This document shows, piece by piece, positions 18,984 to 30,290 of a stretch of 64,000 nucleotides of DNA. Both the position numbers and the translations under genes were made by a program. The notes under the pieces were generated by a model. That model did no database searches and was not told the origin of the DNA. It saw nothing but the letters and a program-made list of their open reading frames with translations. This DNA is from Acorus gramineus (Eukaryota > Streptophyta > Magnoliopsida > Acorales > Acoraceae): assembly GCA_030737835.1 (NCBI GenBank), contig CM060857.1:8431360-8495359 (forward strand), written 5' to 3'. Numbering within the stretch: the stretch's first letter is position 1; each line of letters starts with the position of its first letter.

Positions 18984-21582
18984 ATGAGGGCGTCGATCAC
19001 CAAATCCTTGTCCGGCCATAGGAGTATGTTCAAAATTCCTGAATCAGTGGGCATGGAATGGTCTGAGTTTGATACATTCCCTATCCCTCTAGATAATATG
19101 CACCATTCATGCATGTATGTATACCCCTAGATAGATAGACATGCCCTAACTCTGCCTTTTCCTCCATTAGTTAGGAAATTCTTATCGACCTTCGAGCTTC
19201 ACCCCATACAAGGCAACCCTAATTTATTTAAGGTTTTGATGTGCTACATAGCACTAAACAGGGAACTCAATCTGGATTTAGATGTTCCCGAATCATGTAC
19301 ACATACGAGTTCAGAAAGTCTGTTAGAGGTTATCATTTTAGGGCTAGAAACTCCAAGGAGAAACTGATAGATGACCTGTCGGATTCTGATAAGAATTGGG
19401 CCAAGAGTAAGCTGATCATTTTGTCTGACAATTGGGAGTTTGACAACGCTCCCGAAGATATATGGAGGATCCCTCGGATAGGCTTGATGGTCTCGCTAGG
19501 TCGGACCGCGTTACTTGGTCCTTTTGTAATATAATTTCTTGTTTCTGACTTACTAACTTATCTTGCGTTATGATTCAGCCCCTACTGCGAACTCGCGTCC
19601 GTCTAAGGATTCAGTGAAATTCGAACACATCAAAGTCGCCTTTAAAAGGAACGACCGAGCCTTCTTCCGGATACTTGGTTGGGACAATCCCAATCCAAGC
19701 AGTTGTCACAGACTCAACCCTCGTTTTGGCAACATTGTTGCCGCTCCCTCCTTTCCTATCGACGAATCGGGCCCTTCGGTTGCTGACGCCAATCGACTTC
19801 CTGAGACAGAAGAACACTCCGAGGAGGATTTGGAACCCATTTTTAGATTGGGCTTTGGCGATCCGATGGCTACGGAGAGTTCTTCTAGCGGTGCCCGTCA
19901 TGGTTTGCGGCTCCGAAGGGGGTCCAAGGGCAGCCCCAAGCCTGGGGAGAAGTCAGGCTTTAGCTCCTTGGGGAGAACGGTCCCACTTTTGATGAGAAGG
20001 AGAGAACGGCCAGACCTACGGCGTCCCAGACCGATCCTAAGCTCGGGGAAAAATTGGGCTTTGGTCATGCGGGAGAACAACTGTTACTCTTGGTGAGAAG
20101 GAGAGGAGGGCTAAGATTGTGGCGCCACTGATCGATCCGAGTCCCATGGAGAAATCGAGCTCTCGTTCTGCGGAAAGACACGCCACTCCTTCTAGTTAGA
20201 AGGAAATGATGGCCAAGCTTGCGGTGCTTCAGGCTGAGGTGGATGCGCGGTCGGGAAGTATTGGCAAACTCCCCGGCCTAGAGAAGAGGCGACGCTCGCC
20301 AACAAGGCCGCTCTCGAGCACCCAGTCAAAGAGAGGCAAGACGGATGTAGCTGGCCATCCGTCTTCACCCCCCAAGTTGCTGCCACCTTCCTCCAATGTC
20401 CCCTCAGGCAAGGGGAAAGAGGTCATCCCGGCTATCAGGCTACCTCCTTCGCCGACTGCTTCTCAGGACCAAGGGGCCCAGCCATTTGTTCCCGTTCCTC
20501 GGGCCAAGTGCCGCTCTATCCAAGTTTCTGATTCCGGTCTGAAAGATCATGACGTTGTGATTGGTTTGATCCAATCTATAATCTTGGAGAAGGACAGAGC
20601 CTTGGTGGGTGACATGACTGCTTCTGAGGCGGGTTCGATCCTGCAAAGCATGGCCTACCAGGATTGTCTTATTTCGCTGTGAATCAAACCGTGGAAGGTT
20701 ACACGTTTATCTATCTTTCACCATTCTCATGGTCTTCTTATTTTGTAATAGCTCGGCGTTTACTCGAGCATGGCAGGTTAGAAATTTGATCAAGTCATTA
20801 GTGATGCTGTTCGGGCACACAAAGCTCGCGAGGAAGAGCAGGCAGCTTGGGAGAAAGCTGAGGCTGGTTTGAGAACCGCCCAGGAGGAACATTCCCTGGT
20901 GGTTGAAAAATTTAAGAAGGATCTCCTCGAGCTGTCCGGGGCATTGGAGAAAGAACGGGCTGAAAGGACTCGTATCGCCTCCGAGATCGAACAACAGAAG
21001 AGGGAGATGGCATTGGATTTTGAGATCCAAATCCTTGAAAAAGTGCGAGACCCCCTGGGTCCAATTGAAAGGAAGTCCGCGGAGGCCATTTCAGCTACAT
21101 ACGATAGTGGTTATCGCAAGGGCTTCCAAGACTGCTGGGATGGGGCACCTGAGCCGAGCCCTGAGCAAGTCATTCAAGTGCTTGGGCCCCAGATCCTTGA
21201 ATCTGATGAGCAGGGGGACCGTCCAAATCCGACATCTTCCTCTGGGCATATGGACGTGCCAGGTCAGGTAACCAGTTTCCTTTGTTGTACCTTATCCGAT
21301 ATAATAGATGTCGATGAATTTCCTTCCCCTGGCTGTCCAGATAACTTCGCTGGCATGAGGCCGGTAGTTGCTAATGTTGCAGAAATGAAGAACGAGCTTC
21401 CCGAGAATGTTACGGAGTCAGGGGTGCTTCTTCCTATGACTGGCGCAGTTGAGACCGTGGTTCACATGAATAAAGACCTAGTGACGTTGGCAAGCGAAGT
21501 CAAAAATCAAGATGATAGCGAGGACGACTCCATTCCCCTGATCTGCCGAGTTCCCTCAAGACATTTCACGGGGGAGAATTAG
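18984..21582 (+). pseudogene. Antisense ORF B of element 2 (three exons, broken)
   Basis: Starts at 18984 (MRASITKSLSGHRSMFKIPES). Exon 1 (to 19499) holds LPFPPLVRKFLSTFELHP and NSKEKLIDDLSDSDKNW, with a TAG at 19129 and a frameshift near 19290. Intron 19500-19578 ends in TTACTAAC...ATTCAG. Exon 2 (19579-20661) contains RAFFRILGWDNPNPSSC and a Ser/Pro-rich, nuclear-localisation-like basic stretch, with a frameshift near 19980. Intron 20662-20751 has lost its GT donor (CCAG|GATTG; element 1 has CCAG|GTACC). Exon 3 (20752-21582) is a strong coiled coil (about 20800-21100, heptad-rich E/K/R/L) with an acidic tail. Exon 3 is open from 20791. Function unknown; a DNA- or partner-binding role is only a guess. 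Confidence 0.72.
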
Positions 21583-22021
21583 ATTGGTTTCTCGTGGAGC
21601 ACCTTCGTTACATATATATTTATAAAGAATTTTTATTTATTTATTTTTATGTAAGACAATCATGGTTCGATGGTAAATTGGCAAAAATGCCGTTTTATTG
21701 TACGATGGACGTATTTGAGCAATGCACTTTTCCCTTTGAGCGTGATTTGATTGCTTGCATTGCTGCCTTACTTTCTTTGCATGCTTGTTGCTCTTCCTCT
21801 TTTTTTTTTTTTTTACATACTGTTTTGTGTTGCTGACATGGGTTGATTAGTAGGGAGAGGTAAACCGCTCGTGGTTGGCAATATGCTGACCTTCCTTGAA
21901 TTCTTCTCAGAGTTGAGTTTTTATACTAGGTTGTAGTAGAAATGGTTTGCGCCCATCTTATTGTTATGCGCACTTTTTGCGCTGTCCTGTTAAATGTAAG
22001 TTGCACGGGCGCATAAGCTTT
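21583..22021. other. Spacer of element 2 between antisense ORF B and tandem repeat
   Basis: T-rich, with short ATATAT and polyT runs, and equivalent to the microsatellite region of element 1. No gene seen. Confidence 0.5.
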
Positions 22022-22215
22022 GTTATGCCATTGAGGCTGGTGCGCGACTGCTAGGGCTGGATCAAGTTGAGTGCAAAGAGAGACCTCAATTGAGTCTCAG
22101 CCCGTTGAGTGCGGCTTCATTTGGCCGTTGAGGCTGGTGCGCGACTGCTAGGGCTGGACCAAGTTGAGTGCAAAGAGCGACCAACCCATTGAGTGCGGTT
22201 TTGTTTGGCCGTTGA
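22022..22215 (-). repeat. About two copies of the integrase-downstream tandem repeat in element 2
   Basis: Two units spaced about 98 bp (TTGAGGCTGGTGCGCGACTG at 22030 and 22128). They are homologous, on the minus strand, to the 96-bp repeat of element 1. The copy number is far lower. Confidence 0.8.
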
Positions 22216-23640
22216 GGTTCATGCACATAGAAGACCGATGAAAGAAAGCATTTCTCCTTAATGATAATATTTTTTAGATGAATTACATTCCAAGGGCGAG
22301 GAATTTCATGCCCGTCCATTGTTTCCAAGTGATATGCTCCATTTGGTCCGACTTGTGTGGCCTTAAACGGGCCTTCCCAATTCAGACTGAGTTTGCCGTC
22401 CTTCTTGTTCCTAGTCTCTGGGAAGACTTCTCTGAGGACTAGGTCGCCAATTCTGATGTTTCTCCTTGAGACTCGCCGGTTGTAATACCGGGATATCTGA
22501 TTTTGGTAATTTGCCGTTCTTATTGTTGCAACCTCTCTCCTCTCATCGCGGAGCTCTAGATCTTGCATCATCTGGCTGTCATTCTCAGCTCGGTAAAAAT
22601 TCTGAGTTCGGGGCGTTGGTAGGTTAGTCCCAATGGGTAGGAAGGCTTCGATTACGAATGCCAATGAGAAGGGAGTCTCTCCCGTAGACCTTCTTGAGGT
22701 GGTTCGGTAAGACCAAAGGACTGAGGGGTGCTCTTCGACCCACTTTCCTTTAGCGTTGTTCAATCTCGTCTTTAAACTGTTCAGGATCGTTCGGTTTGTA
22801 ATTTTCACTTGCCCGTTGCTTTGCGGATAGAACGGAGTTGAGAAGTGATGCTGTATTTTTAGCTCTTCGTAGAACTCTTTGATCAGGGAGTTGTCAAACT
22901 TCTTGCCGTTATCTAAAATAATGGAGTGTGGTACCCCAAATCGGCATACTATCTCCTTCCATAGGAAAGCTTTGACTTCTGTATCCCGGATCCTTGCTAG
23001 GGGTACCGCTTCAACCCACTTGGTAAAGTAATCCGTGGCGATCAGGAGGAAGTGCTTTTGTTGGGGTGCCATGGGCATAGGTCTGATGATGTCTAACCCC
23101 CATTGGGCGAAAGGCCAGGGGCTCTTGAGAGGGACAAGGTCTGCAGCCGGTTGGTGGATGAGTGAACCGTACTTTTGATAGTTCTCACATTTTCGAACGA
23201 GGTCTGTGGAACCCCTTTTCATACTCAGCCAGAAATATCCGATCGATACTGCCCGAAGAGCCAGTGATCTTGAGCCAATGTGTCCTCCGCATAGACCTGA
23301 GTGGAGTGTGTTTAGCACCTGTTGTGCTTCCCGAGGTCCGATGCATCTTAGGTAAGGTCCCTGGAAGCTTCTCTTATAGAGAATTCCCATAGATGACATC
23401 CAAAACATGGCTGCCTTTTGTTTGAGTTTCCTTGCCTCAAACTTGTTTTCTAGTAGAAATCCTTCCGAGAAATGCTTCTTGATGTCTGTCATCCAGTTAG
23501 GTGAGTCCTCTGCACAGGCGACCATCAAGATTTCATTTGCCCTCTCGATACTCAAAATTTTCAGGTAATCGATTTGAATACTTCTGGTTGGCTTTCCACT
23601 GATGGCTGATGCCAGGTTGGCCAACGCATCGGCTTGAGCA
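22086..23640 (-). pseudogene. Integrase of element 2
   Basis: The best-preserved coding block of element 2: one open frame of about 510 codons covering the end of the second RNase H linker (LASAISGKPTRS), the HHCC zinc domain (HSGLCGGHIG ... CENYQKYG), and the DDE core. The zinc domain has CENYQ where C-x2-C is expected, so its last Cys is lost. The core reads WGLDIIRPMP, DYFTKWVEAVPL, LDNGKKFDN and STPFYPQSNGQ, but the catalytic Glu position is not obvious. The C-terminal domain ends NVIHLKNIII. A one-base change at the old stop lets the frame run on into the tandem repeat. Confidence 0.9.
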
Positions 23641-24050
23641 TTGAGCTCTCTTTCTATCGATGGATGGTAGCCGATTTGAATTGAGAAAGTAAAAACTGCA
23701 CCCTCTCCTGATATGCCATCATCCGTTCATCCCTGGTTTCATACTCTCCGGTACTTTGGTACACTACCAATTACGAGTCGCTGTATATGTCAATGATCTT
23801 AACCCCGAGGTGAATTGCAAGATTCAGCCCAGCAACGAAGGCTCTGCCTCATTGTTGGACGCTTGGAAGCCTAGCTTTATGGTGTGCTCGAATAGAAGCC
23901 CATCGCTATTTTTCAAGACCAAGCCCACCCCCGCGCCCTTCCGATTAGATGCTCCATCGACTTTTAGAGTCCACGTTGGGCCGGTCACTGTCTCCTGATT
24001 GCCGATCGCAAAATCTTTTTCGAACAGTGGGCTTAAGTAGGGTAAAACGT
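23641..24050 (-). pseudogene. Second RNase H of element 2 (frameshifted)
   Basis: Read on -, [18 protein letters not shown] and [17 protein letters not shown] match the archaeal-like RNase H of element 1. Frameshifts and stops follow after NNEAE, so the YSDS part is out of frame. Confidence 0.75.
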
Positions 24051-25716
24051 CAGTGACTACCTGCCCTTTATGGCGCTTCTCGGGATGTATTGGAGATCAA
24101 AGAGAGACAGTTTGATCGCCCACTTCAGCATTCGCCCGGTGATGTTAGCTTTCTTGAGGATAAGCTTGAGTGGGTAATCGGTCACTACATTGATCGAGTG
24201 AGTGACAAAGTAGTGCCTAACCTTCTGGGAGGACACAAGGAGGGCATAGATGACCTTTTTGAGGTAGAGGTACCTGGACTCGGGTCTGCATAAGGATTTG
24301 CTGATGTAGTAGACCGGGCGTTGTACTCCTTCATGTTCTTTTATAATGGCCGAATTGACCGCGTGGTCCGAAGCTGCAATGTACAGGTATAGCGGCTTGG
24401 TCAGATTTGGCTTCATCAGCAATGGAGGCAACGCCAGATATCTTTTGACTTCTTCAAAGGCTGACTGGCATTCAGGGGTCCAGTCGAACTTCTCGACCTT
24501 CCTGAGCAACTTGAAGAAAGGGAGGTTCCTTTTAGTAGCCTTTGAAATAAATCAATTTAAGGCTGCCAGTCTTCCGGTCAACCTTTGAACCTCCTTCCGA
24601 TTCCGTGGTGGGTCCATTTCCAGCACTGCCTTGATTTGATCGGGGTTAGCTTCTATTCCCCGATGTGTAGTCGAGAAGCTGAGGAATTTTCCCAATTCTA
24701 CTCCGAAAGAACATTTAGCTGCGTTGAGCTTCATGCGGTAGTCTCGTAGCACTTCAAATGCTGCCTTGAGATGCTCCATATGATCGCCTCGCTTGTCACT
24801 CCTCACCAGCATGTCGTCTATATAGACTTCAACAGTCTTACCGATCTGTTGCTTGAACATCTTGGTGATCAGTCACCGGTAGGTTGCCCCCGCATTCTTC
24901 AGCCTGAAGGGCATGACCTTATAACAGTAGGTGCCCATCGGGGTGATGAATGCTGTCTTTTCAACATCATGCTCGTATATCAGGATTTGATGATACCCTA
25001 AATATGCATCCGTAAAGCTCATCAGCTCATTGCCCGAAGAGGCATCTACCAACTAGTCTATTTTGGAAAGGGGGACGCTGTCTTTGGGGCAGGCGCTATT
25101 GAGGTCAGTGAAATCAACGCATACCCGCCACTTTTTATTCTTCTTAGGCACCACCACCGTATTGGCTAGCCAGTCGGGGTATCGGACTTCCCGGATGAAC
25201 CCCGGGGCTAGAAGCTTCTCCACCTCTTCCTTGATCACATTAGCGTGAGTTGGTGCCACCTGCCTCTGTCATTGCTTTACAGGTCGTATTTCAAGGGAGA
25301 TGCACAACCAATGGCAGATCACATTTGGATCGATGTCGGGCATGTCAGATGGTTCCCATGTGAACACATCTACGTGCTCATGGAGTAGTTTGATCAGACT
25401 TGTTCTTTCACCTTGGTTTAAAGCGGTTCCAATAAGGAAGTACTTCTCTGGTTCGAGTGGGTTGATGAGGACTTTCTCCAGGTTTTCAACCACCCTTTGA
25501 GCGGGATTGGGTCGGTCCTCATTGGCCTTCACCCAATCCTTCAGTAATTTCTATCTCTTCGGGTGTATGTCATCTTCACCTCTAGGTTGTTCTTTGGCTG
25601 GAGCTTTATCGGAAGTGGCGATGGCATAACACCTCTTCCCAGTGGACTGATCGCCTCGTATTTCCATAATTCCTCATGGAGTCGGGAAGCGCAATTTCTG
25701 GTGATAGGTTGAAGGT
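24051..25716 (-). pseudogene. Reverse transcriptase and first RNase H of element 2 (broken)
   Basis: Read on -, from the protease tail at 25716: the RT N-terminal region (PEKYFLIGTALNQ), KWRVCVDFTDLNSACPKD, FTDAYLGYHQI, YKVMPFRLKNAG, the catalytic VEVYIDDMLVRS (about 24806-24841), then NRKEVQRLTGRLAALN and the RNase H signature LYLYIAASDHAVNSA (about 24370-24414). Stops at about 25269, 25053, 24870 and 24550 interrupt it. The order and sequence are collinear with element 1. It is cut off from its protease by the LTR insertion at 25722-28545. Confidence 0.9.
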
Positions 25717-28550
25717 ATGGCTATTATATATGTGTCACTTTTTAGCCTTCTGGTAACCATTGGAGCATTCTGGCAGTTTTTCAATTTTTTCGTTTTTCGA
25801 TCGGAACCGCTAAAATTTTGGACTGTTAGCTATCATCCTGAGTTTGAGGACTCCGATTGAAAATCTAACTGCATATTATGTGTCCTGGTGCCATTCCAAG
25901 CCACTCACGAAAATTTCATCGAATTCCGGTAACGTTTCAGAATTTCACAGTTCCGAAGCGTATCCGGGTTTTGACCGGGCGAGAAGTCATTGGGAGACTT
26001 GACTTGGTCAAGGTGGGCCCATGACTTGGTCAATTGACTTTGGATTTTAGTGTGGTTGGGTTGACTAGGGTCAAACCTCACCTAAGTGCACTTAAACCTC
26101 ACTAATCCAAGCCTAAACCTAATTAGTTAAGTCTAAGTGTGTGAGTGTGTGAGGTGTGTGTGTGGGGTGCTTTAAGTGGGCGCCCAAGCATAGTGTTCCC
26201 CCCACTATTCATCATCTTCTCCACTCAATCTCTCTCTCCTCCTCTCTTTAAATCCTCCATATGATCTAGCTAGAGGGGTTAAAATCAAAAACCCTAAGAA
26301 GAGAAAGGATAGGTAAGAACCCGATCTACCTTCCTATGGTCTCGGATTCGAATTCCCTCATGTGTGACCCCTTCTCATGGTCTCTTTTCTCCTCTGATTT
26401 CAGCCCTCTTAGGCTGAGTTGAAGGCTTGGTGGTGGTGGCCTTGGTGGTGGTGTTTCGGTGCGCGAAGAGCACCCGATCTCCTTCCCTTCCCTTCCTCTC
26501 CTTTGGGTGAGTTTCCTTTCCTTCCATTTCTTGTCTAGATGTATGTTTAGGTGTGTTTTTGGGAGTGAAAGGTGTGCTTGGTGGTTTGGGGGCTGTTGGA
26601 GGGCTGAGAGGGGTGGTAGAGCCGGCTCGGGCAGCACGGGCTCCTCGGCGCAAGCAGGCAGGCAGTGCGGGCTCCTCGGCGCAGGCAGGCGGGCAGGCTG
26701 GCAGGCACTGGGCGCGTGCTGCAAGGAGCGCTGGGTGAGTGCTGCCAGGCGCGCTGGGCGCGTGCTGTCGGGCGTGCGCGCGGGCGACGCATGGGGGTGT
26801 TGCGCAGGGGGCGCAGTGGGCGCAGGGCGAGCGGGGAGTGCGTGCGGGGCACTGCACTGGGGCGCAGTGCGGGTAGGTGTGCGCGCGAGGCACTGCGCTG
26901 GGTCGTAGTGCGCACGGGTGCACCTGGGGCTGGACGCGCGGTGCGCACACGTGCGTGCGCCCGAGTGTGCGGTGTGTCTGGGCTCGCGGGCTGGGTTCGG
27001 CAGCGTGTCTGGGCGTGCGGGCAGGGGTTCGGCAGCGTGTCCGGGCATGCGGGCAGGGGTTCGGCAGTGCGTCTGGGCGCGCGGGCTAGAACGCGGCTGT
27101 GCGCCCGGGGCGGGTGGCCGTGCGGATGGTTGCCCGGGGGTTCGGGTGAGTCGGGGTGCTCGGACTCGCGTGCGTACGGGCCGTATGTACGCTTGTCCGA
27201 GTGTTGGGTATTTTTAGTGTATTTTTGTATGTATTTGTGTATTTTACTCACCGTGTTAAATACCTGTCTTGCAGATCTTGACGGACGGTCACGCGACGAC
27301 CCGGGTATTGGTGAGTGGGACAATCCAACCCAGTTGGGAGGCGTATATGCTCTTAGGCGTGTATCGTCCTCCCTTGGGGCACCATGGTTTAATATTAACT
27401 TGTATAATATGTAATCCATGCAAGCATGATTGTTATGTAGTATGCATGCCACCCTAGATCTTGTATGTTAGGGACTTGCACCCTTAGGATATGTGTAAGA
27501 GCCATGCATCCTGATAATATGTTTTCATGCTAGGAAGCCTCGACCTATGCATGTGTCCTATTAGTTTAATTTATTAAATTAAATGCGAACTTATGGTATT
27601 TTTGCATGCCTTAGTAAATATTATAACCTGGTGGTTATAATATATGTTCCCCGCATCTTGGTTATGCGCCCTGGAGGAATTCTGAAGAATTCATGACATT
27701 AGAGTTGTTGAGATGCGTTGTCGACGGATCCGAGTGGATCGTATACGTGTGGATAGGCTGTTTCTTTTCCCTTCGTTGGATCCGTATAGAGACTGCCCCA
27801 GCGTTAGACAGGCCTTCCTGACAGAGGGCTCCCATCAGTAGGCACCTCCTGATTTGGGTTCGGACTGTGCTGAATTGTGGGAGCGGACCAAGCGGCCTAC
27901 GGAGTGGAGGAGAGACTATCGGTGGACCAAGGGTGATTAACAGCCTAGTCAGTCCCAATATCCTATGTCACCCATTGGAGGGTGAGGGTGAGGGTGTGGT
28001 GGGTCGGCGATGTAGCGACCCACTGGATTGTGTAGTTCCTGCCACTTTGAGGCTTTTAATAATTATTGTGGTTAATATGAATTGCGATGCATGGGTTGTG
28101 CTATTCACTGAGCGTGTGGCTCACCCCTCGCATAATTTTTCTCCAGTTATCACTGAGTCGGACTTGAAGGAGGAGCTCCCCGAGGGACTTCATCAGTAGC
28201 GGAGCAGCGCCACGTCCCGCGAGTGTTAGAGGCCATCAGCATCCCTTTTTGATTGTATGTATTATATTTCCGTGCTTGGGCACCTGTTTGTATTATACTT
28301 GGACGTATTTGTGTATATTGGCTCTCACAGGACAGTTGATTATGTATCGAGTCTGTGATATGTTTTTGATTTACAGACTCAGTCTTTTAGCTTCCGCTAT
28401 TTGTGTATATATCATGTCAGCCCTGCTTTTGTTTGTGTTGTCATTTTTGGTGTTGTTTAGAGTATGTTATTGACCTCCTGTATAGACTGTTGATATCATA
28501 TATACACTTGCCGCGTCCCGGGGACGGCCGCCCTGGGGCGTGACAATGGC
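25717..28550 (-). mobile_element. Solo-LTR-like insertion 1 in element 2, with TSD ATGGC
   Basis: A 2824-bp insertion (25722-28545) splits the protease region of element 2. It is flanked by ATGGC at 25717-25721 and 28546-28550. Read on -, it begins TGTCACGCCCCAGGGCGGCC and ends GTGACACATATATAATA, where copy 2 has ...ATAACA (final CA now TA). The TG...CA termini, 5-bp duplication, great length and absence of any gag-pol frame fit a solo LTR of a gypsy family. An LTR-less derivative element is the alternative. It contains a very GC-rich stretch (about 26600-27160). Confidence 0.85.
26600..27160. repeat. CpG-dense low-complexity tract in LTR-family copy 1
   Basis: Simple GCGC/GCGCAC/GGGC-rich sequence with no strict period. 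It opens long Ala/Arg/Gly/Pro-rich frames on both strands that are composition artefacts. The other two copies have equivalent tracts at 31170-31740 and 50770-51640. Confidence 0.8.
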
Positions 28551-29175
28551 CTTCATTGCCCCCGGCCAAGTGCGGCCCATGATGGCGTTGTAAGGGGAAG
28601 GGAAGTCCATAACTATGAACATGGTCATGACTGTTTCCTCGCCTGCCCGTACAGGCAAGTTTATCCGTCCGGTCAGGACAGCTTGGCTTCCATTAAAAGC
28701 GATCAGCGGATCCCGTATCGGTTCGAGGCTTGAAGGTTTCAGGCCCATCTTTAGATAAGGCTTCATGAATAGGATGTCGGCCGAACTTCCGGTATCAATC
28801 AGTATCCTTTTGACGTCGTAATTTGCAATGCGCAAGGTGATGACCAGAGCATCGCTGTGTGGTACGAAGACATCGGCTAGATCGTCATCGGAAAAGAATA
28901 TGAGCCACGGATCCTCTACTTTCGATCTTTTGGTAATTATTCAGGCTTCCTGATCGATTTGCAAGACTTCTATATGACCCGAACTCTTTTTTTCAGCCCT
29001 CTGTACTGGCTTGGGATCATTTAAAGCTGGCAGTCCTCCGCAGATCATGTCAATGACTCCGGTCGCATGTGATGGGGCAACAGCGATCAAGTGTTTTTCA
29101 GGCCTCTTCTCTTCCTCAGTGTCTATAAACTCCTTGAGCTTTCCCTTGCAGACCAATACTTCTAGAAACCCCTTT
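28551..29175 (-). pseudogene. Aspartic protease of element 2 (N-terminal part)
   Basis: Read on -: VCKGKLKEFIDTEEEKRPEK, then VITLRIANYDVKRILIDTGSSADILF with the catalytic Asp intact (unlike element 1), then MKPYLKMGLKPS and SPYNAIMGRTWPGAMKA. The coding sequence breaks at 28550, where the solo-LTR-like insertion separates it from its last segment (25534-25716). A stop lies near 28941. Confidence 0.88.
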
Positions 29176-29577
29176 TGTGTTCAACAACTTTCTGTCTGGT
29201 GTTCGTAATCCCTGTGATAATCACACTTAAGGCCTTTGTCTTTGGTGGTCGGATCGCTCTTCATTGGGGCTGCCCATTGGAAGAACGGTGCGTTCTTTAT
29301 CTTTTCCAGGATTTGAACCAGAGGGAGAGTGAACTTAGTGTACGAGTGCTCTTTGACTTTTTTGGTCATCGGATTGATCTTTGCGTCGGCTCACGGCTTG
29401 TGTCCTTTATCCTCTTTTGTGGGTGGGGATTTAGAAATCGCCGATATCGCCTAGGGTCTAGAAGAGGTAGCCTCGTCCTCAACTTTGGCCTACTTCTCTG
29501 CCCGGCACATTAGTTCATTCAACAATTCTGGGACCTTTTTTACAAGGGAGTTTCGTAGTTCATGCTTGGGTGGTAGT
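29176..29577 (-). pseudogene. gag: gag C-terminal part of element 2 with zinc knuckle
   Basis: Read on -: Gag C-terminal region, TKFTLPLVQILEKIKNAPFF and the zinc knuckle C-x2-H-x4-H-x4-C (CDYHRDYEHQTESC, about 29184-29225). A stop follows the final Cys. It is separated from the rest of gag by the LTR insertion at 29578-33534. Confidence 0.85.
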
Positions 29578-30124
29578 GTCACGCCCCAGGGCGGCCGTCC
29601 CCGGGACGCGGCAAGGGTATACATGATATCAGCAGTCAATACAAGAGGTTAATAATATACCATGAACAACAGCTAAAAAGACAACACAGACAAAAAAAAA
29701 AAAAAGCTGACATGATGTATACACAGAAATGCGGAAGCTAAAAAGACTGAATCTGTAAATCAACAACACTTTACAGACTCGATACATAATCATATGTCTT
29801 GTGAGAGCCAACATATCCATATATATACACATACCTCCAAATACAATCCATACTAGGTGCCCAAGCACAGAAATATATACATACAATGAAAGAGAAGGAT
29901 GCTGATGGCCTCAAAACTCGAGGGACGTGGCGCTACTCCGCTACTGGTGCAGTCGCTCGGGAAGCTCCTCCTTCAAGTCCGCCTCGGTAATCACTGGAGA
30001 AAATAATTATGCGAGGGGTGAGCCACACGCTCAGTGAATAGCACAACCCATGCATACAGTTTATATTAACCACATTTTATCAAGTCACTAGCCTCAAAGT
30101 GGCATAAACAACACAAATCCGGGG

Positions 30125-30290
30125 GTTCGTACATCACCTAACCACCACACCCTCACCCTCACCCCTCAATAGGTGACAAAGGATGTTGGGACTTAATAGG
30201 CTGATAATCATCCTTACACAATCCAGTGGGTCGCCACATCGCCGGCCCAGCATACCCTCACCCTCACCCCTCAATAGGTGACATAGGCTC
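30125..30290 (+). repeat. Internal duplication in LTR-family copies 2 and 3
   Basis: The motif CACCCTCACCCTCACCCCTCAATAGGTGACA-like occurs at about 30145 and again at about 30250, spaced by a CAATCCAGTGGGTCGCCACAT segment. Copy 3 (49750-49870) has the same duplication. Copy 1 has only one, so copies 2 and 3 form a subfamily. Confidence 0.65.

Noticed and set aside
26547..27452. Long frames (up to about 300 codons) on both strands of the GC-rich tracts, also at 31173-31740 and 50784-51781
   Set aside because: Ala/Arg/Pro/Gly/Thr-rich, overlapping in several frames on both strands, with no domain. They arise because GC-rich DNA has few stop codons.
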